Shown: positions 29,612-37,763, counted from the stretch's first letter. The stretch is 64,000 nt of DNA from Kastovskya adunca ATA6-11-RM4 (GCA_019359445.1 JAHHHJ010000021.1:1-64000); one strand, 5' to 3'. A program made the numbers and translations. The notes: generated by a model not told the origin, from the letters alone.

Positions 29612-29629
29612 GCAACAAGAATCAAGGTT

Positions 29630-29670
29630 AAAAAAGGGTTACTTCTCAATGTGAGAGTAATCCTTTTTTT
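29630..29670 (+). terminator. strong rho-independent terminator of the stress-type operon
   Basis: AAAAAAGG-G-TTACT pairs with AGTAA-T-CCTTTTTT around TCTCAATGTGAG, with a seven-T run on the 3' side, 18 bp after the stop codon of the holin-like gene. Confidence 0.9.
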
Positions 29671-29799
29671 AATTGACTGCACAGTGACTAATCAGCAAAA
29701 GGTGTTTGACGGGCAGTATAGACAGTAATACGTCTCGATTAACTGTTAGCAGGCTTCGGGTTGAGTCACATCTGTAGTCAGTAGTCAGTGCGATCGCCT

Positions 29800-29882
29800 C
29801 TCCCCTGCTTCAGTGCAGGTAAGCTAATACTGTTTGATTGCAAGTCAGTGATGGATTGCAGGTTCAACTCCTGTCGCCAGCC
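29800..29882 (+). pseudogene. tRNA-like relic with Cys-type GCA anticodon
   Basis: The sequence has the arms of a tRNA in the right order. D-arm: GCTT (29807-29810), loop CAGTGCAGGT, AAGC (29821-29824). Anticodon arm: ACTG at 29829-29832, then TTTG, then ATTGCAAGTCAGT; if TTTG is removed the arm is ACTGA-TTGCAAG-TCAGT with anticodon GCA at 29840-29842. T-arm: GCAGG-TTCAACT-CCTGT (29858-29874). The 3' acceptor strand CGCCAGC (29875-29881) has no complementary 5' strand upstream, and the variable loop is long. It is therefore probably a dead tRNA or tRNA fragment; a functional tRNA is unlikely. Confidence 0.45.
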
Positions 29883-29946
29883 CCTAAATATTACTAATAA
29901 GCTTGTTGTAAGCTAACTTTGAAACCCTTTCAGGATATCTGCCCAC

Positions 29947-31149
29947 ATGACCACTGCCCCCTTAAGCTGGACAGAGCTTGAAGCCCTTACAGACTTTCAA
30001 GCCGATACCGTCAATGGACCTACCAATGCTCAAGCTCGGTTGCGTCTATTTGGTCGCAGCGAATCTGATGTGCGGGTGACGCTATACCGCGACAACCACG
30101 CCTGGTGTCCTTACTGTCAGAAAGTCTGGCTGTGGCTTGAGGAAAAACAAATCCCCTATCGCATCGAAAAAGTGACGATGTTTTGCTATGGGGAAAAAGA
30201 AAGCTGGTATAAGCGCAAGGTGCCATCAGGCATGTTACCAGCCATAGAATTAGACGGACGCCTCATTACCGAAAGTGATGACATTTTGATTGCTCTGGAA
30301 CGAGTCTTTGGTGCTTTGGGGCAGGGTATGGAAGACCCCACAGTCATTCCCCTACGGCGACTAGAGCGCCTTCTCTTTAGAGCTTGGTGTTCCTGGCTTT
30401 GCTATCCCACGAGGTCATCCCAACAAGAGCAGCGCAGCCGAGAGAAATTTATAGAAGTGGTAGGCAAGGTCGAGTATGCCCTAGCCAGTACGCCTGGAGC
30501 ATACTTCCTGGAGGAGTTCGGCACGGCTGATGTGATCTTTACGCCCTATGTCGAACGCATGAATGCCAGCCTGTACTACTACAAAGGATATTCGCTACGA
30601 GAGGATAACCCTCACTTGGCTGCCTGGTTTGAGGCAATGGAAAGCCGTCCCACCTACCGTGGTACCCAGAGTGACTTCCACACCCACGCCCATGACTTAC
30701 CGCCTCAGATGGGGGGCTGTTGGGAAAATGGTGAACCGCAGATGCTCATAAATAAGACGCGGGTGGATAACGGGCCCTGGTTCGGTTTGCCCGATGTCGC
30801 TTACCCAGAGCCAGAAAACTCCCGCCAGGAAGCTCTTTACCGAGTAATTAAGCACCGCGCTAATATTATTCGAGTCAACCCCGCTGACGATCAGTTATTT
30901 GATGAAGCTCTGCGTTGTGCCTTAACCTTGATGCTCACGGGTGAAGTCTGCACACCACCAACGGGATCTGATGTGGCGTTGCGATATTTGCGCGATCGCA
31001 TCAATGTCCCTCGCGATCTATCCCCCTACGCTGCCAAACGGCTCAGAGAAGCTCTGGAGAAAACTGCGGCTTTAGTCGGTGATGGACAGGGTTCCCTCAT
31101 TGAGATTAAGCATCGACGCGATCAAGACCCAGCTAACTTTGCCAGATAA
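29947..31149 (+). CDS. glutathione S-transferase family protein
   Basis: A 400-residue protein with a thioredoxin-fold GST N-terminal domain: the redox motif WCPYCQKVW (about residues 54-62), [21 protein letters not shown] with the cis-Pro and the ESD glutathione-binding motif, and a helical C-terminal domain from about residue 140. The CPYC motif points to an omega- or DHAR-like thiol transferase. About 150 C-terminal residues (after about 250) extend beyond the usual GST length and contain helical, uncharacterised sequence. No signal peptide is present. It is followed by the accessory region at 31-35 kb. Confidence 0.88.
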   Translation: MTTAPLSWTELEALTDFQADTVNGPTNAQARLRLFGRSESDVRVTLYRDNHAWCPYCQKVWLWLEEKQIPYRIEKVTMFCYGEKESWYKRKVPSGMLPAIELDGRLITESDDILIALERVFGALGQGMEDPTVIPLRRLERLLFRAWCSWLCYPTRSSQQEQRSREKFIEVVGKVEYALASTPGAYFLEEFGTADVIFTPYVERMNASLYYYKGYSLREDNPHLAAWFEAMESRPTYRGTQSDFHTHAHDLPPQMGGCWENGEPQMLINKTRVDNGPWFGLPDVAYPEPENSRQEALYRVIKHRANIIRVNPADDQLFDEALRCALTLMLTGEVCTPPTGSDVALRYLRDRINVPRDLSPYAAKRLREALEKTAALVGDGQGSLIEIKHRRDQDPANFAR

Positions 31150-31153
31150 AGAG

Positions 31154-31191
31154 TAGCGATCGCAGTTTTTCTATCTGGAGAGTGCGATCGC
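31154..31191. repeat. 38-bp repeat A, first copy
   Basis: TAGCGATCGCAG, then TTTTTCTATCTGG, then AGAGTGCGATCGC. The same 38 bp recurs at 32664-32701 with one mismatch (G to A). Each end carries a HIP1 octamer. Functions as a recombination landmark of the accessory region. Confidence 0.9.
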
Positions 31192-31746
31192 TTAACTATC
31201 CAAACCCCGATAAAGTTTGGCGATCGCAAATTCTAAGTCAAGGCTTTTTAAAAGAATGCGATCGCCTGATCCATAAACCACGGTTTCCCAACTATCCCCC
31301 ACCTTACAGCGACATTCCACCCGCTGGCTATCTTGGGAAACAAGCACATACTCTTCCAAAGACTCCAACTTTTGATAATCCTCAAACTTATCCCCCAAGT
31401 CAAACGCCTGCGTACTGGATGAAAGCACTTCAGCGATCAGTTTCGGATAGCGCTTGATATATCGGTCATTGCGATCGCGCGGATCGCAAGTTACGAACGC
31501 ATCAGGGTAGTAGTAAAACTCATCCTGGTAATTGACCTTGACATTACCGGAATAGAACCGACAGTCTGAAGCATCGCCGAGATGATTATCAACCAACTTC
31601 AGGAGATTGAACGTAATTCGCTCGTGGTTATCAGTACCGCCAGCCATTGCATAGACTAAGCCGCGCCGATATTCATGACGGATCGGGTTTTGGCGTTCAA
31701 TCTCAAGATATTCTTCGGGACTTATGTAGTTTGGGATAGCAATCAT
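31192..31746 (-). CDS. Uma2 family endonuclease-like protein
   Basis: A 184-residue Uma2/DUF820 protein with the PD-(D/E)xK-like core: YPDAFVTCDPRD (Asp), then PKLIAEVLSSSTQAFD (Glu), then KFEDYQKLESLEEYVLVSQD. The N-terminus ISPEEYLEIERQNPIRHEYRRG with GLVYAMAGGTDNHERI is the standard family start. The ATG is at 31746. The stop codon abuts repeat A. It is divergent in sequence from the copy at 8726-9301, so the two are not a recent duplication. Confidence 0.92.
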   Translation of the reverse strand: MIAIPNYISPEEYLEIERQNPIRHEYRRGLVYAMAGGTDNHERITFNLLKLVDNHLGDASDCRFYSGNVKVNYQDEFYYYPDAFVTCDPRDRNDRYIKRYPKLIAEVLSSSTQAFDLGDKFEDYQKLESLEEYVLVSQDSQRVECRCKVGDSWETVVYGSGDRILLKSLDLEFAIAKLYRGLDS

Positions 31747-31770
31747 AAGTTGATGGGGGAGTGCGATCGC

Positions 31771-31790
31771 GCTGGCTCTATTTTAGCGAT
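31771..31790. repeat. 20-bp repeat B, first copy
   Basis: GCTGGCTCTATTTTAGCGAT is found exactly at 31771-31790 and again at 32651-32670. The two copies, in direct orientation, bracket the DUF559 cassette and the VapBC remnant. Confidence 0.9.
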
Positions 31791-31838
31791 TGGGGTATAC
31801 AACTAATTTTTAACTTTTCAGTCCGATCGAAATTTAGT

Positions 31839-32262
31839 CCCCCCTTTTTAAGGGGGGTTAGGGGGGATCTTGCCACAACTCAACCATTCTGAATTTCACC
31901 TTCCCTATAACCAAAAACTCATTACTCGTGCAAAACAACTCCGCCAAAATATGACTCCTCTATAGAAAAAACTTTGGCAAGATTGCTTAAGAAATTTCCC
32001 GCACAGAGTTCTGAGACAGCGACCCATTGACCATTTTATTGTTGACTTCTACTGTGCGGCTTTGAAGCTGGTTATTGAAATTGATGGAGAGAGTCATTTT
32101 AGTGAACAAGGACGGCTTTATGACCGAGAGCGATCGCAAATTTTAGAAAGTTATGGATTGAGGATTGTCAGATTTACGAATCGAGAAGTTTTAGAAGATT
32201 TTGAGGGGGTTTGTGAGAAGTTGCGGTAGTTGATCCCCCCAAACCCCCCTTTTTAAGGGGGG
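31839..32262. mobile_element. DUF559 cassette bounded by 31-bp inverted repeats
   Basis: The left end 31839-31869 reads C6-T5-A2-G6-TTA-G6-ATC. The right end 32232-32262 reads GAT-C6-AAA-C6-T5-A2-G6, which is nearly the reverse complement. Between them lies only the DUF559 pseudogene. I recall that DUF559 ORFs in cyanobacterial genomes often have such C/G-rich palindromes at their edges, which would make this a small mobile or domesticated unit; that is memory rather than a search result. Right beyond the right end the VapC gene is broken. Confidence 0.55.
31870..32229 (+). pseudogene. DUF559 (Vsr-like endonuclease fold) pseudogene, one nonsense codon
   Basis: One continuous frame encodes LPQLNHSEFHLPYNQKLITR, then AKQLRQNMTPL, a TAG at 31963-31965, then KKLWQDCLRNFPHRVLRQR, PIDHFIVDFYC and KLVIEIDGESH, then RIVRFTNREVLEDF and a normal stop at 32227-32229. 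The D...ExD pattern (VDFYC, IEIDG) is the PD-(D/E)xK-type core of DUF559, related to very-short-patch-repair endonucleases. The family pattern at the stop is TPAEKKLW, so TAG replaces a Glu codon. Apart from this one codon the frame is intact, so inactivation is recent. The frame is open back into the left repeat. Confidence 0.9.
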
Positions 32263-32345
32263 CTTTGAAGAAGGTAGATTGAGAAAGGCGATCGCACTTG
32301 GGGAAAGAGTGAGTGCGATCGCTTGTTGGTATCTAATAAGTACAT
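32253..32345 (-). pseudogene. VapC-type PIN toxin, cut after seven residues
   Basis: Three bases after the antitoxin stop, an ATG on the minus strand (32343-32345) begins MYLLDTN, the usual N-terminus of PIN-domain VapC toxins with the first catalytic Asp. After that the sequence (KRSHSLFPQVRSPF) no longer looks like PIN and ends at a TAA inside the DUF559 cassette end. The short spacing to the antitoxin gene is what a vapBC operon has. The toxin has therefore been lost by insertion or deletion at this point. Confidence 0.75.
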
Positions 32346-32348
32346 CGC

Positions 32349-32594
32349 TTAATCGAAGCTTAATAACTCTCGACCGCGATCTTGGTGGCGTTGGGTTGCG
32401 ATCGCTTCAAAGTTTGCATCTAGGTCAGATTGGTTTGACCAGGCTCCGAATAGTTGGCTTAAGCGTTGCAAGCGTTCTTCTGTGCTGAGAAACCTCTGGG
32501 GCTTAATTTCAAGGGTAATCTCACAGCCGTCTGGAAGTTCAAGTTCTTGTTGTAGTTCAATAAGCTGACCCCGTTTAATACCTCGAATTTGCAT
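32349..32594 (-). CDS. VapB-like antitoxin, now without a toxin
   Basis: An 81-residue protein. Residues 1-30 (MQIRGIKRGQLIELQQELEL, then PDGCEITLEI) follow the AbrB/VapB-like DNA-binding layout, and the C-terminal half (LSTEERLQRLSQLFGAWSNQ ... DRGRELLSFD) is the usual toxin-binding tail. The ATG at 32594 is preferred to the TTG at 32606. The partner toxin is reduced to seven residues just downstream, so this is an orphan antitoxin; it may still repress its own promoter or neutralise a toxin elsewhere. Confidence 0.78.
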   Translation of the reverse strand: MQIRGIKRGQLIELQQELELPDGCEITLEIKPQRFLSTEERLQRLSQLFGAWSNQSDLDANFEAIATQRHQDRGRELLSFD

Positions 32595-32650
32595 GGCTCT
32601 ACTCAACAGCGCTTTCGATTTATTTCCACTGTAGCAAGAGGAGGTGGGAT

Positions 32651-32701
32651 GCTGGCTCTATTTTAGCGATCGCAATTTTTCTATCTGGAGAGTGCGATCG
32701 C
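32651..32701. repeat. fused copies of repeats B and A
   Basis: Repeat B (32651-32670) overlaps repeat A (32664-32701). In the first locus the order is A, Uma2, B; here it is B then A with nothing between. That is what would be left at the junction of a tandem duplication of the Uma2 unit after loss of the second gene. Confidence 0.8.
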
Positions 32702-32781
32702 ATTTCTCACTTGGATAAAAAAGGCGATCGCCTCTTTTCGCAACCGGACAAATCCTCCTCCAAACTCAGGGTGCAGCCTTA

Positions 32782-33411
32782 ATGCTGCCCTTTGGTTTAT
32801 TAGCAATGCTAGTCGTGACGATTCATGAACTCGGTCACGCTCTCACCTTAAAACATTACGGCGGCATTGTTCCCGAAATTGGGCTGCTGTTCATGTTTTT
32901 AATGCCCGCCGCTTATACCAATACCAGCGACGCTTACTGCTTAGTGAAACGCCGACAGCGAGTGTTTGTAGTCGCCGTGGGGGTTCTGACTCAGTTAGTA
33001 ATTGGGGCAATTGCCTTGTGGCTGTGGCATCTATCGGTTGAGAGTAGCTGGCTGCACCCAACGAGTTACTTACTGTTAGTGGCGTCTTTATTTACCGTCG
33101 CCCTCAATCTCAACCCCTTAGCAAAGTTTGATGGCTATTACTTAGCCGTTGCTCTGACTGGAATTAATAATCTGCGATCGCGCTCATTTGAACTGTATGC
33201 CAATTTACTCAAAGGAAGCCCCATAGAAGAGCGAAAAAGCGATCGCCTCGTACTTGCCACTTACGCTCCCTTCAGTTTGCTCTACATCCTCTGCGTTTTT
33301 GGCAGTCTATTTTCCTTTGTCACCCATTGGACACTTGCGAATATCCCCATGACAGCCTTTGTACTGTTACTGGTTTGGGCAATTTACTACATCTTCCCTC
33401 GCCCTCGCTAG
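32782..33411 (+). pseudogene. M50 metalloprotease-like membrane protein, N-terminally truncated
   Basis: A 209-residue hydrophobic protein with the zinc motif HELGH (about residues 15-19) and the M50-type second motif NLNPLAKFDGYY (Asp ligand; about residues 113-124). This makes it a site-2-protease-like peptidase of the kind found beside HlyD adaptors in export systems. The frame is open upstream only to a TAA at 32716-32718, and the upstream DNA is HIP1-rich repeat. Homologs normally have transmembrane segments and a binding region before HELGH, so the N-terminal part is missing. It is followed by the interrupted HlyD gene, 34 bp later. Confidence 0.65.
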
Positions 33412-33445
33412 CAGATTTCACTCCTACTCCTCACTATTTCCCCCT

Positions 33446-34798
33446 ATGAAAGCGCCCTATTCTGACGCCTCTCGTTTCAACTTTTCCCCTCGCTTCAAAC
33501 TCGTACCGCCTGCTGCTGTTCCTCCGACGACTCCTCCTGCAACGGAACCACAGCCAACACCACAATCCCCCGCCACCCAACTAGAAAAAAAGCCTTTCCC
33601 TTATACAGGTTGGCTAATTTTCGGTAGTGTTGTTGTCGCTTTAGGCGCGATCGCTCAAATTCCCGTTTCTCCTTCCATCCGTGCTGAGGCGTGGCTAGAA
33701 GCCGATCCTAATAATCGTTCTGTAGTTCACAGGGAAATTTCGGGGAAGATTACCGAAATCCTTGTCGAACCCAACAAAGCTGTAACAGAAGATCAACCAC
33801 TAGCCTTAATCGAGAGCCAGCAACTAGAAGAAGAAATCGGGGAATGGAATCTGCGCTATTCAGAAAAAGCCTCAGCGATGGAAACGGCTAACCAGCAGAT
33901 AATAACCGCCAAAGCACGCCTTGACCAAGTTCTCTCCCAAGAAGCGCGTAGCAGACAGCGCCTTGAGGAACTGCAACAATAAGTGAACTTAACGCCCCCT
34001 CAAATTCAGGCGTTGCAAAGTCAAGTACAAAGCCTCAAAGCCAGTGGTGAAAGCTTAGATCTAACGATTAGTCGCTACCAAAAGCTAGCCGAACAGGGAG
34101 CCTATCCCCTAGAAAAGGTTAATGAACTGCAGCGACAAAAGTCAGCCATTGAGGCTCAAGTTTGGCAACAATCGACAGCGGTGGAGATGGCTAAAAAGCA
34201 ACTGCGCGATGAGCTGAAAGCGCGTCAGGATGAATACGATCGCTTGGTGGCGCAAAGACGAGTTGCCGAACAGGAATCAATGGCGGCGAGAACATCTGTT
34301 ACTAGTCAGTTACCGCTAGTTGAGACATTACATAAGGAATTGGCGAAGCGTCAGAACCGACAAACTCAAAATCAGGTGTTACGCGCTCCCAAGTCGGGAA
34401 CGGTGATTACGCAGAACCTGTATCCTCTCAAGGGAAAGACGCTGCAAAAGGGCGAGGCGGTATTGGAGATTGCCGATCCTTCTAAGCTGGTGGCGGTAAT
34501 TGAGGTGCGTCAGGAAGATGCGGATTTAGTAAAGGCTGGGGCAATTGTGAAGTTCAATCCACCAGAACCAGGATTACCGAGTTTCACAACTCAGATTAAG
34601 CAAGTGGTGACGGTATTAGAGCGGGATAAGATGCAGCAAAAGTCGATGTTGCAGGTGATTGCGGTGATTGATTCACAGGGAAATCAGTTGAAGCCAGGGG
34701 CGAAGGTTTATGCCAAAATTGCTTCTCCAGAGCCGATTCCTCTGTATGAGAAATGCCGACGGGAGTTTTTCAATTTGTTTAAAGTGCGATCGCTCTAA
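33446..34798 (+). pseudogene. HlyD-family secretion adaptor interrupted by an in-frame stop
   Basis: Two open segments in the same frame form one HlyD-type adaptor. The first (33446-33982) has a Pro-rich cytosolic start, one transmembrane helix (GWLIFGSVVVALGAIA) and the biotinyl-lipoyl-like half (SGKITEILVEPNKAVTEDQP). It ends with TAA at 33980-33982 in RLEELQQ. The second (33983-34798) continues with a coiled coil (NELQRQKSAIEAQ), the second lipoyl half (RAPKSGTVITQNLYPLKGKTL) and the beta-barrel (KLVAVIEVRQEDADLV). A change of TAA to CAA would restore a 450-residue protein. With the truncated M50 gene it is a decaying export locus. Confidence 0.88.
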
Positions 34799-34827
34799 AA
34801 TCCTGACTTAAGCAAAACTTGCTCCTC

Positions 34828-34860
34828 AGATCCCCGACTTCTTGAAGAAGTCGGGGATCT
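34828..34860. repeat. perfect 16-bp palindrome (cyanobacterial REP-like)
   Basis: AGATCCCCGACTTCTT and AAGAAGTCGGGGATCT are perfect inverted repeats around one base. A diverged partial copy lies near 37786-37823 (CTTCCCCCACTTG ... AAGTCGGGGATTTC). It could end transcription of the HlyD locus on the plus strand. Confidence 0.85.
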
Positions 34861-34999
34861 AGTCCAGCTATGATTCCTGTAGGGACGCAGAGCTTAGCGC
34901 CCTTACGAATATGAACGCCAAGGGAGATGAGCAGCAGCATGTAGGTAGATACAAGACAAAACTAGACTGGAAGAAGAAAACTATCGTTACTTCTACATC

Positions 35000-35692
35000 A
35001 TGCCTGTATTTCGACTTGTGCTACTGCTGGTGGTTTTGAGTGGACTGGCATTATTTATCTTCTCTAATACATCGCCAGTTCTGCCACTAAGCTTTTTGGG
35101 AGTGCAAACTGCGCCGTTACCCTTCGCCGCATGGTTGGCTGTAGCGATCGCGGCTGGTTTTATTTCCAGTTGGTTGCTGCAATTTCTCGGCTACTTACGC
35201 GCCCGTTACAGCCCAGTTGGTGTTTCCCCAGCCGCGCCATCTCCGAAGCGATCGCGACGCGAGGAACCAAAATACACCACAACCACCCAAACTCGCTACA
35301 CTCCCCCGGCTTCAGAGCCAGCACCTGTAAACGATCTCTCTGATTGGGAAGTTACAGATAACGATGACTGGGATATTGAAGCACCTCCCGCGCCGTCAAC
35401 CAGTCCTTTCCCACAACCTCCCGTTCGAGACACAACAAACTACGAAGTTAGGCAAGAACCAAAAACTGTTAACCAATCTGGCTCGGTATATTCTCAAAGC
35501 TACCGAGATACCAGAAACTCAAGTGTGGGCAAAACTGAAGATGTTTATGATGCCAACTATCGGTTGATTGTCCCCCCCTATCAAGAAGACTCATCGCCAG
35601 AGCGAGAAACAGACGACGAAGATTGGGGATTTGAAGAGGATGATGATGAATTTGACGACTTCGAGGACGACAATAGTCCCTCGCGGCTGTAA
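35000..35692 (+). CDS. LapA-domain membrane protein with acidic tail
   Basis: A 230-residue protein. Residues 1-70 fit the LapA (DUF1049) domain: a first helix MPVFRLVLLLVVLSGLALFI, the FSNTSPVLPLSFLG motif, and a second helix (AAWLAVAIAAGFISSWLL). The remaining 160 residues are a low-complexity cytosolic tail, first Pro/Ser/Thr-rich, then strongly acidic (DDEDWGFEEDDDEFDDFEDD). LapA-like proteins act in outer-membrane lipid or LPS assembly in proteobacteria; the cyanobacterial role is not known. It stands alone, before a small gene on the opposite strand. Confidence 0.8.
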   Translation: MPVFRLVLLLVVLSGLALFIFSNTSPVLPLSFLGVQTAPLPFAAWLAVAIAAGFISSWLLQFLGYLRARYSPVGVSPAAPSPKRSRREEPKYTTTTQTRYTPPASEPAPVNDLSDWEVTDNDDWDIEAPPAPSTSPFPQPPVRDTTNYEVRQEPKTVNQSGSVYSQSYRDTRNSSVGKTEDVYDANYRLIVPPYQEDSSPERETDDEDWGFEEDDDEFDDFEDDNSPSRL

Positions 35693-35702
35693 AGTGTAAA
35701 AA

Positions 35703-35906
35703 TTAAGCTTGCATTAGGAGTTCGCGGGATTGTTGCTTAACATAACCCGCCATTGCTGCTTGCTGTAGCTTCATGAAGGCTTGCATATCTTCTGAGCTAT
35801 ACTTTTGCCTCAGCCCCTGTCGCAGTTGCTCTTCTGCTTCTACTGTTAAATAGCCAGTACAGAGTGCTTGGTTAACAATTTCACTAATTAAATTCATCAT
35901 TTTCAT
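35703..35906 (-). CDS. small conserved cyanobacterial protein
   Basis: A protein of about 65-73 residues with the core MNLISEIVNQALCTGYLTVEAEEQLRQ, a helical pattern common in short cyanobacterial proteins. The start is uncertain among ATGs at 35906, 35900 and 35897 (an upstream start at 35924 is less likely). The tail ends KQQSRELLMQA. No function is known to me. Confidence 0.6.
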   Translation of the reverse strand: MKMMNLISEIVNQALCTGYLTVEAEEQLRQGLRQKYSSEDMQAFMKLQQAAMAGYVKQQSRELLMQA

Positions 35907-36218
35907 TATCCAAAGCAACAGCAATTATCTGCAATCAAAGAGTTTCCATCCTTAGCAAAAGAACTTTTAACGTGTTGTGAGTTATGCCTAAGAGTCGATA
36001 AGCATTCTCCTAAATTTCATTAATGAAGCTTGTGTGAAATTTTCATAAAAATTTAATGAACTGCTGTTAAACCTAGGATAACTAAGATGAAAACTAATTT
36101 CTATTAACGCTTGTTAGCAAATTCGTCATAAATTCACCGCTACTTTGCTAGAAATTCATAACTATTTCGTTAGAATCTAGCGTTGAAAACCTATTTTTTT
36201 CAGTGATAGCGGGCAAAC

Positions 36219-37763
36219 ATGGTATCTACTGTTAGTCAGGCAGATGGAGATTTTTTAGCCGCCGCCAGCAATTGGGACGTAGAAAAACTCTATGTAGACT
36301 TAGCGACGGCAAAGGGAAAAGGATTAACTCCTTTAGAAAAAAAGCTTTTAAGAGGGCTACTTTGTGGCTATAGCCCGGCTGAAATTGCGGAGAAGATTTA
36401 TAAAAGTCGCAGCAGTAGCGCCGTCCGCGTTTATTTATCCAATGGAGTGTACAAATATATTCAAGAACTATTACAGCAGCAGCAGGGCAAAGATGTATCG
36501 GTCAAAAGTTGGAGCCGCGTTACTAACCTACTGGAACAGGCTGGATATAAAATACAGCTAAAAAATCAATCTCAAGCGATCGCTGAGTTTCCCACACCTG
36601 AAGCCGAGTCTCACCCATTCGATCTGCTCGTGAATAAATATCAAGCATGGCAAGAGGCAATCGATCTAGACATATTCTACGGACGCCACGATGAACTGGC
36701 ACAGTTGCAACAGTGGATTGTGGAAGATAACTGCCGCTTGGTGGCAATTTTGGGGATGGGAGGTGTGGGTAAAACTTCCCTAGCAATTAAGCTAGCAGAA
36801 CTGATCCAAGATGAGTTTGAGTATCTGATTTGGCGATCGCTAGAGCCAGCCCCTAGCATTGAAAGCTTACTAACAGACTTGCTGCTTATTTTTTCTCCAG
36901 AGCCAGATACCACCTTACCCACAACAACCGAAGGTCAGATTTCCCGCCTCATCGGCTATTTGCGATCGCATCGTTGTCTGTTAGTCTTCGATCGTGCCGA
37001 AGCGGTTTTACGCAGTAACGATTATACAGGTGCCTACCGCGAAGGCTATGAAGACTACGGGCAATTGTTTCGTCGATTGGGAGAAGAATACCATTGCAGT
37101 TGCAGTATTCTGACGAGTCGGGAGAACCCCAAAGAAATTGCCTTAAACGCTGGGGAAGAACTACTCGTCCACACTTACTATCTGAGTGGCTTGCAGTCGG
37201 GAGAAGCAATTGAACTGCTAATCCTCAAAGGCTTGCTTGGCTCCGATAATGAAAGGCGTTTACTCGTTAAGTGCTACGCTAACAACCCCCTAGCCCTAAA
37301 AATTGTCGCCACCACCATCCAGAATCTTTTTGATGGAAGCATTACAGATTTCATGGCAGAAGCCACAATCTTGTTTGGTGATATCTACGCTCTTTTCGAG
37401 GAGCAATTTAATCGCCTCTCTGATTTGGAAAAACAGCTCCTGTACGCACTCTTAGTTCACCACAAGTTAATTTCGTTTTGTGGATGGCAGCAGGATGGGG
37501 TTTTCAGTATATCCAAGCGGGAGCAGTTGGAAGCGTTGGAGTCTTTGCAGAGGCGATCGCTCTTGCAAAAAAAATCTACCACCTTGCCACAATACCCTCT
37601 ACTCAAAGTCTACATTGCAGAAAAATTAGCTGAACAGGTGTCGCAAGAAATGAGCAATAAAGCGGTAGCGCAGTTGGTTAGCCATACCATCCTTAGTACC
37701 CTACTTAAAGACGAACCTACGAGCTTCACAAGCCCTATAACAGAACAGCGACGCCTTTATTAA
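36219..37763 (+). CDS. HTH-STAND NTPase (NB-ARC-like) with no sensor/effector repeats
   Basis: A 514-residue STAND-class ATPase. Residues about 35-85 form an N-terminal helix-turn-helix (GLTPLEKKLLRGLLCGYSPA, then EIAEKIYKSRSSSAV). The nucleotide-binding domain has a perfect P-loop GMGGVGKT (residues 179-186), Walker B CLLVFDRAEA (253-262), an RNBS/sensor-like SILTSRE (296-302), and the GLP-like NNPLALKIV (355-363). A winged-helix-like region follows (residues about 395-470). Most cyanobacterial relatives carry WD40 or TPR repeats after this; here the protein stops about 45 residues later with EQRRLY. It may be a naturally short form or a truncated sensor. Function in defence or signalling is inferred from the family. 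Confidence 0.82.
   Translation: MVSTVSQADGDFLAAASNWDVEKLYVDLATAKGKGLTPLEKKLLRGLLCGYSPAEIAEKIYKSRSSSAVRVYLSNGVYKYIQELLQQQQGKDVSVKSWSRVTNLLEQAGYKIQLKNQSQAIAEFPTPEAESHPFDLLVNKYQAWQEAIDLDIFYGRHDELAQLQQWIVEDNCRLVAILGMGGVGKTSLAIKLAELIQDEFEYLIWRSLEPAPSIESLLTDLLLIFSPEPDTTLPTTTEGQISRLIGYLRSHRCLLVFDRAEAVLRSNDYTGAYREGYEDYGQLFRRLGEEYHCSCSILTSRENPKEIALNAGEELLVHTYYLSGLQSGEAIELLILKGLLGSDNERRLLVKCYANNPLALKIVATTIQNLFDGSITDFMAEATILFGDIYALFEEQFNRLSDLEKQLLYALLVHHKLISFCGWQQDGVFSISKREQLEALESLQRRSLLQKKSTTLPQYPLLKVYIAEKLAEQVSQEMSNKAVAQLVSHTILSTLLKDEPTSFTSPITEQRRLY

Noticed and set aside
31182-31457. 91-residue plus-strand open frame opposite the Uma2 gene
   Set aside because: It lies within the Uma2 coding region; the minus-strand protein has clear family motifs.
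32279-32488. 69-residue plus-strand open frame over the vapB end
   Set aside because: It is composed of HIP1-rich spacer and the antisense of the antitoxin.
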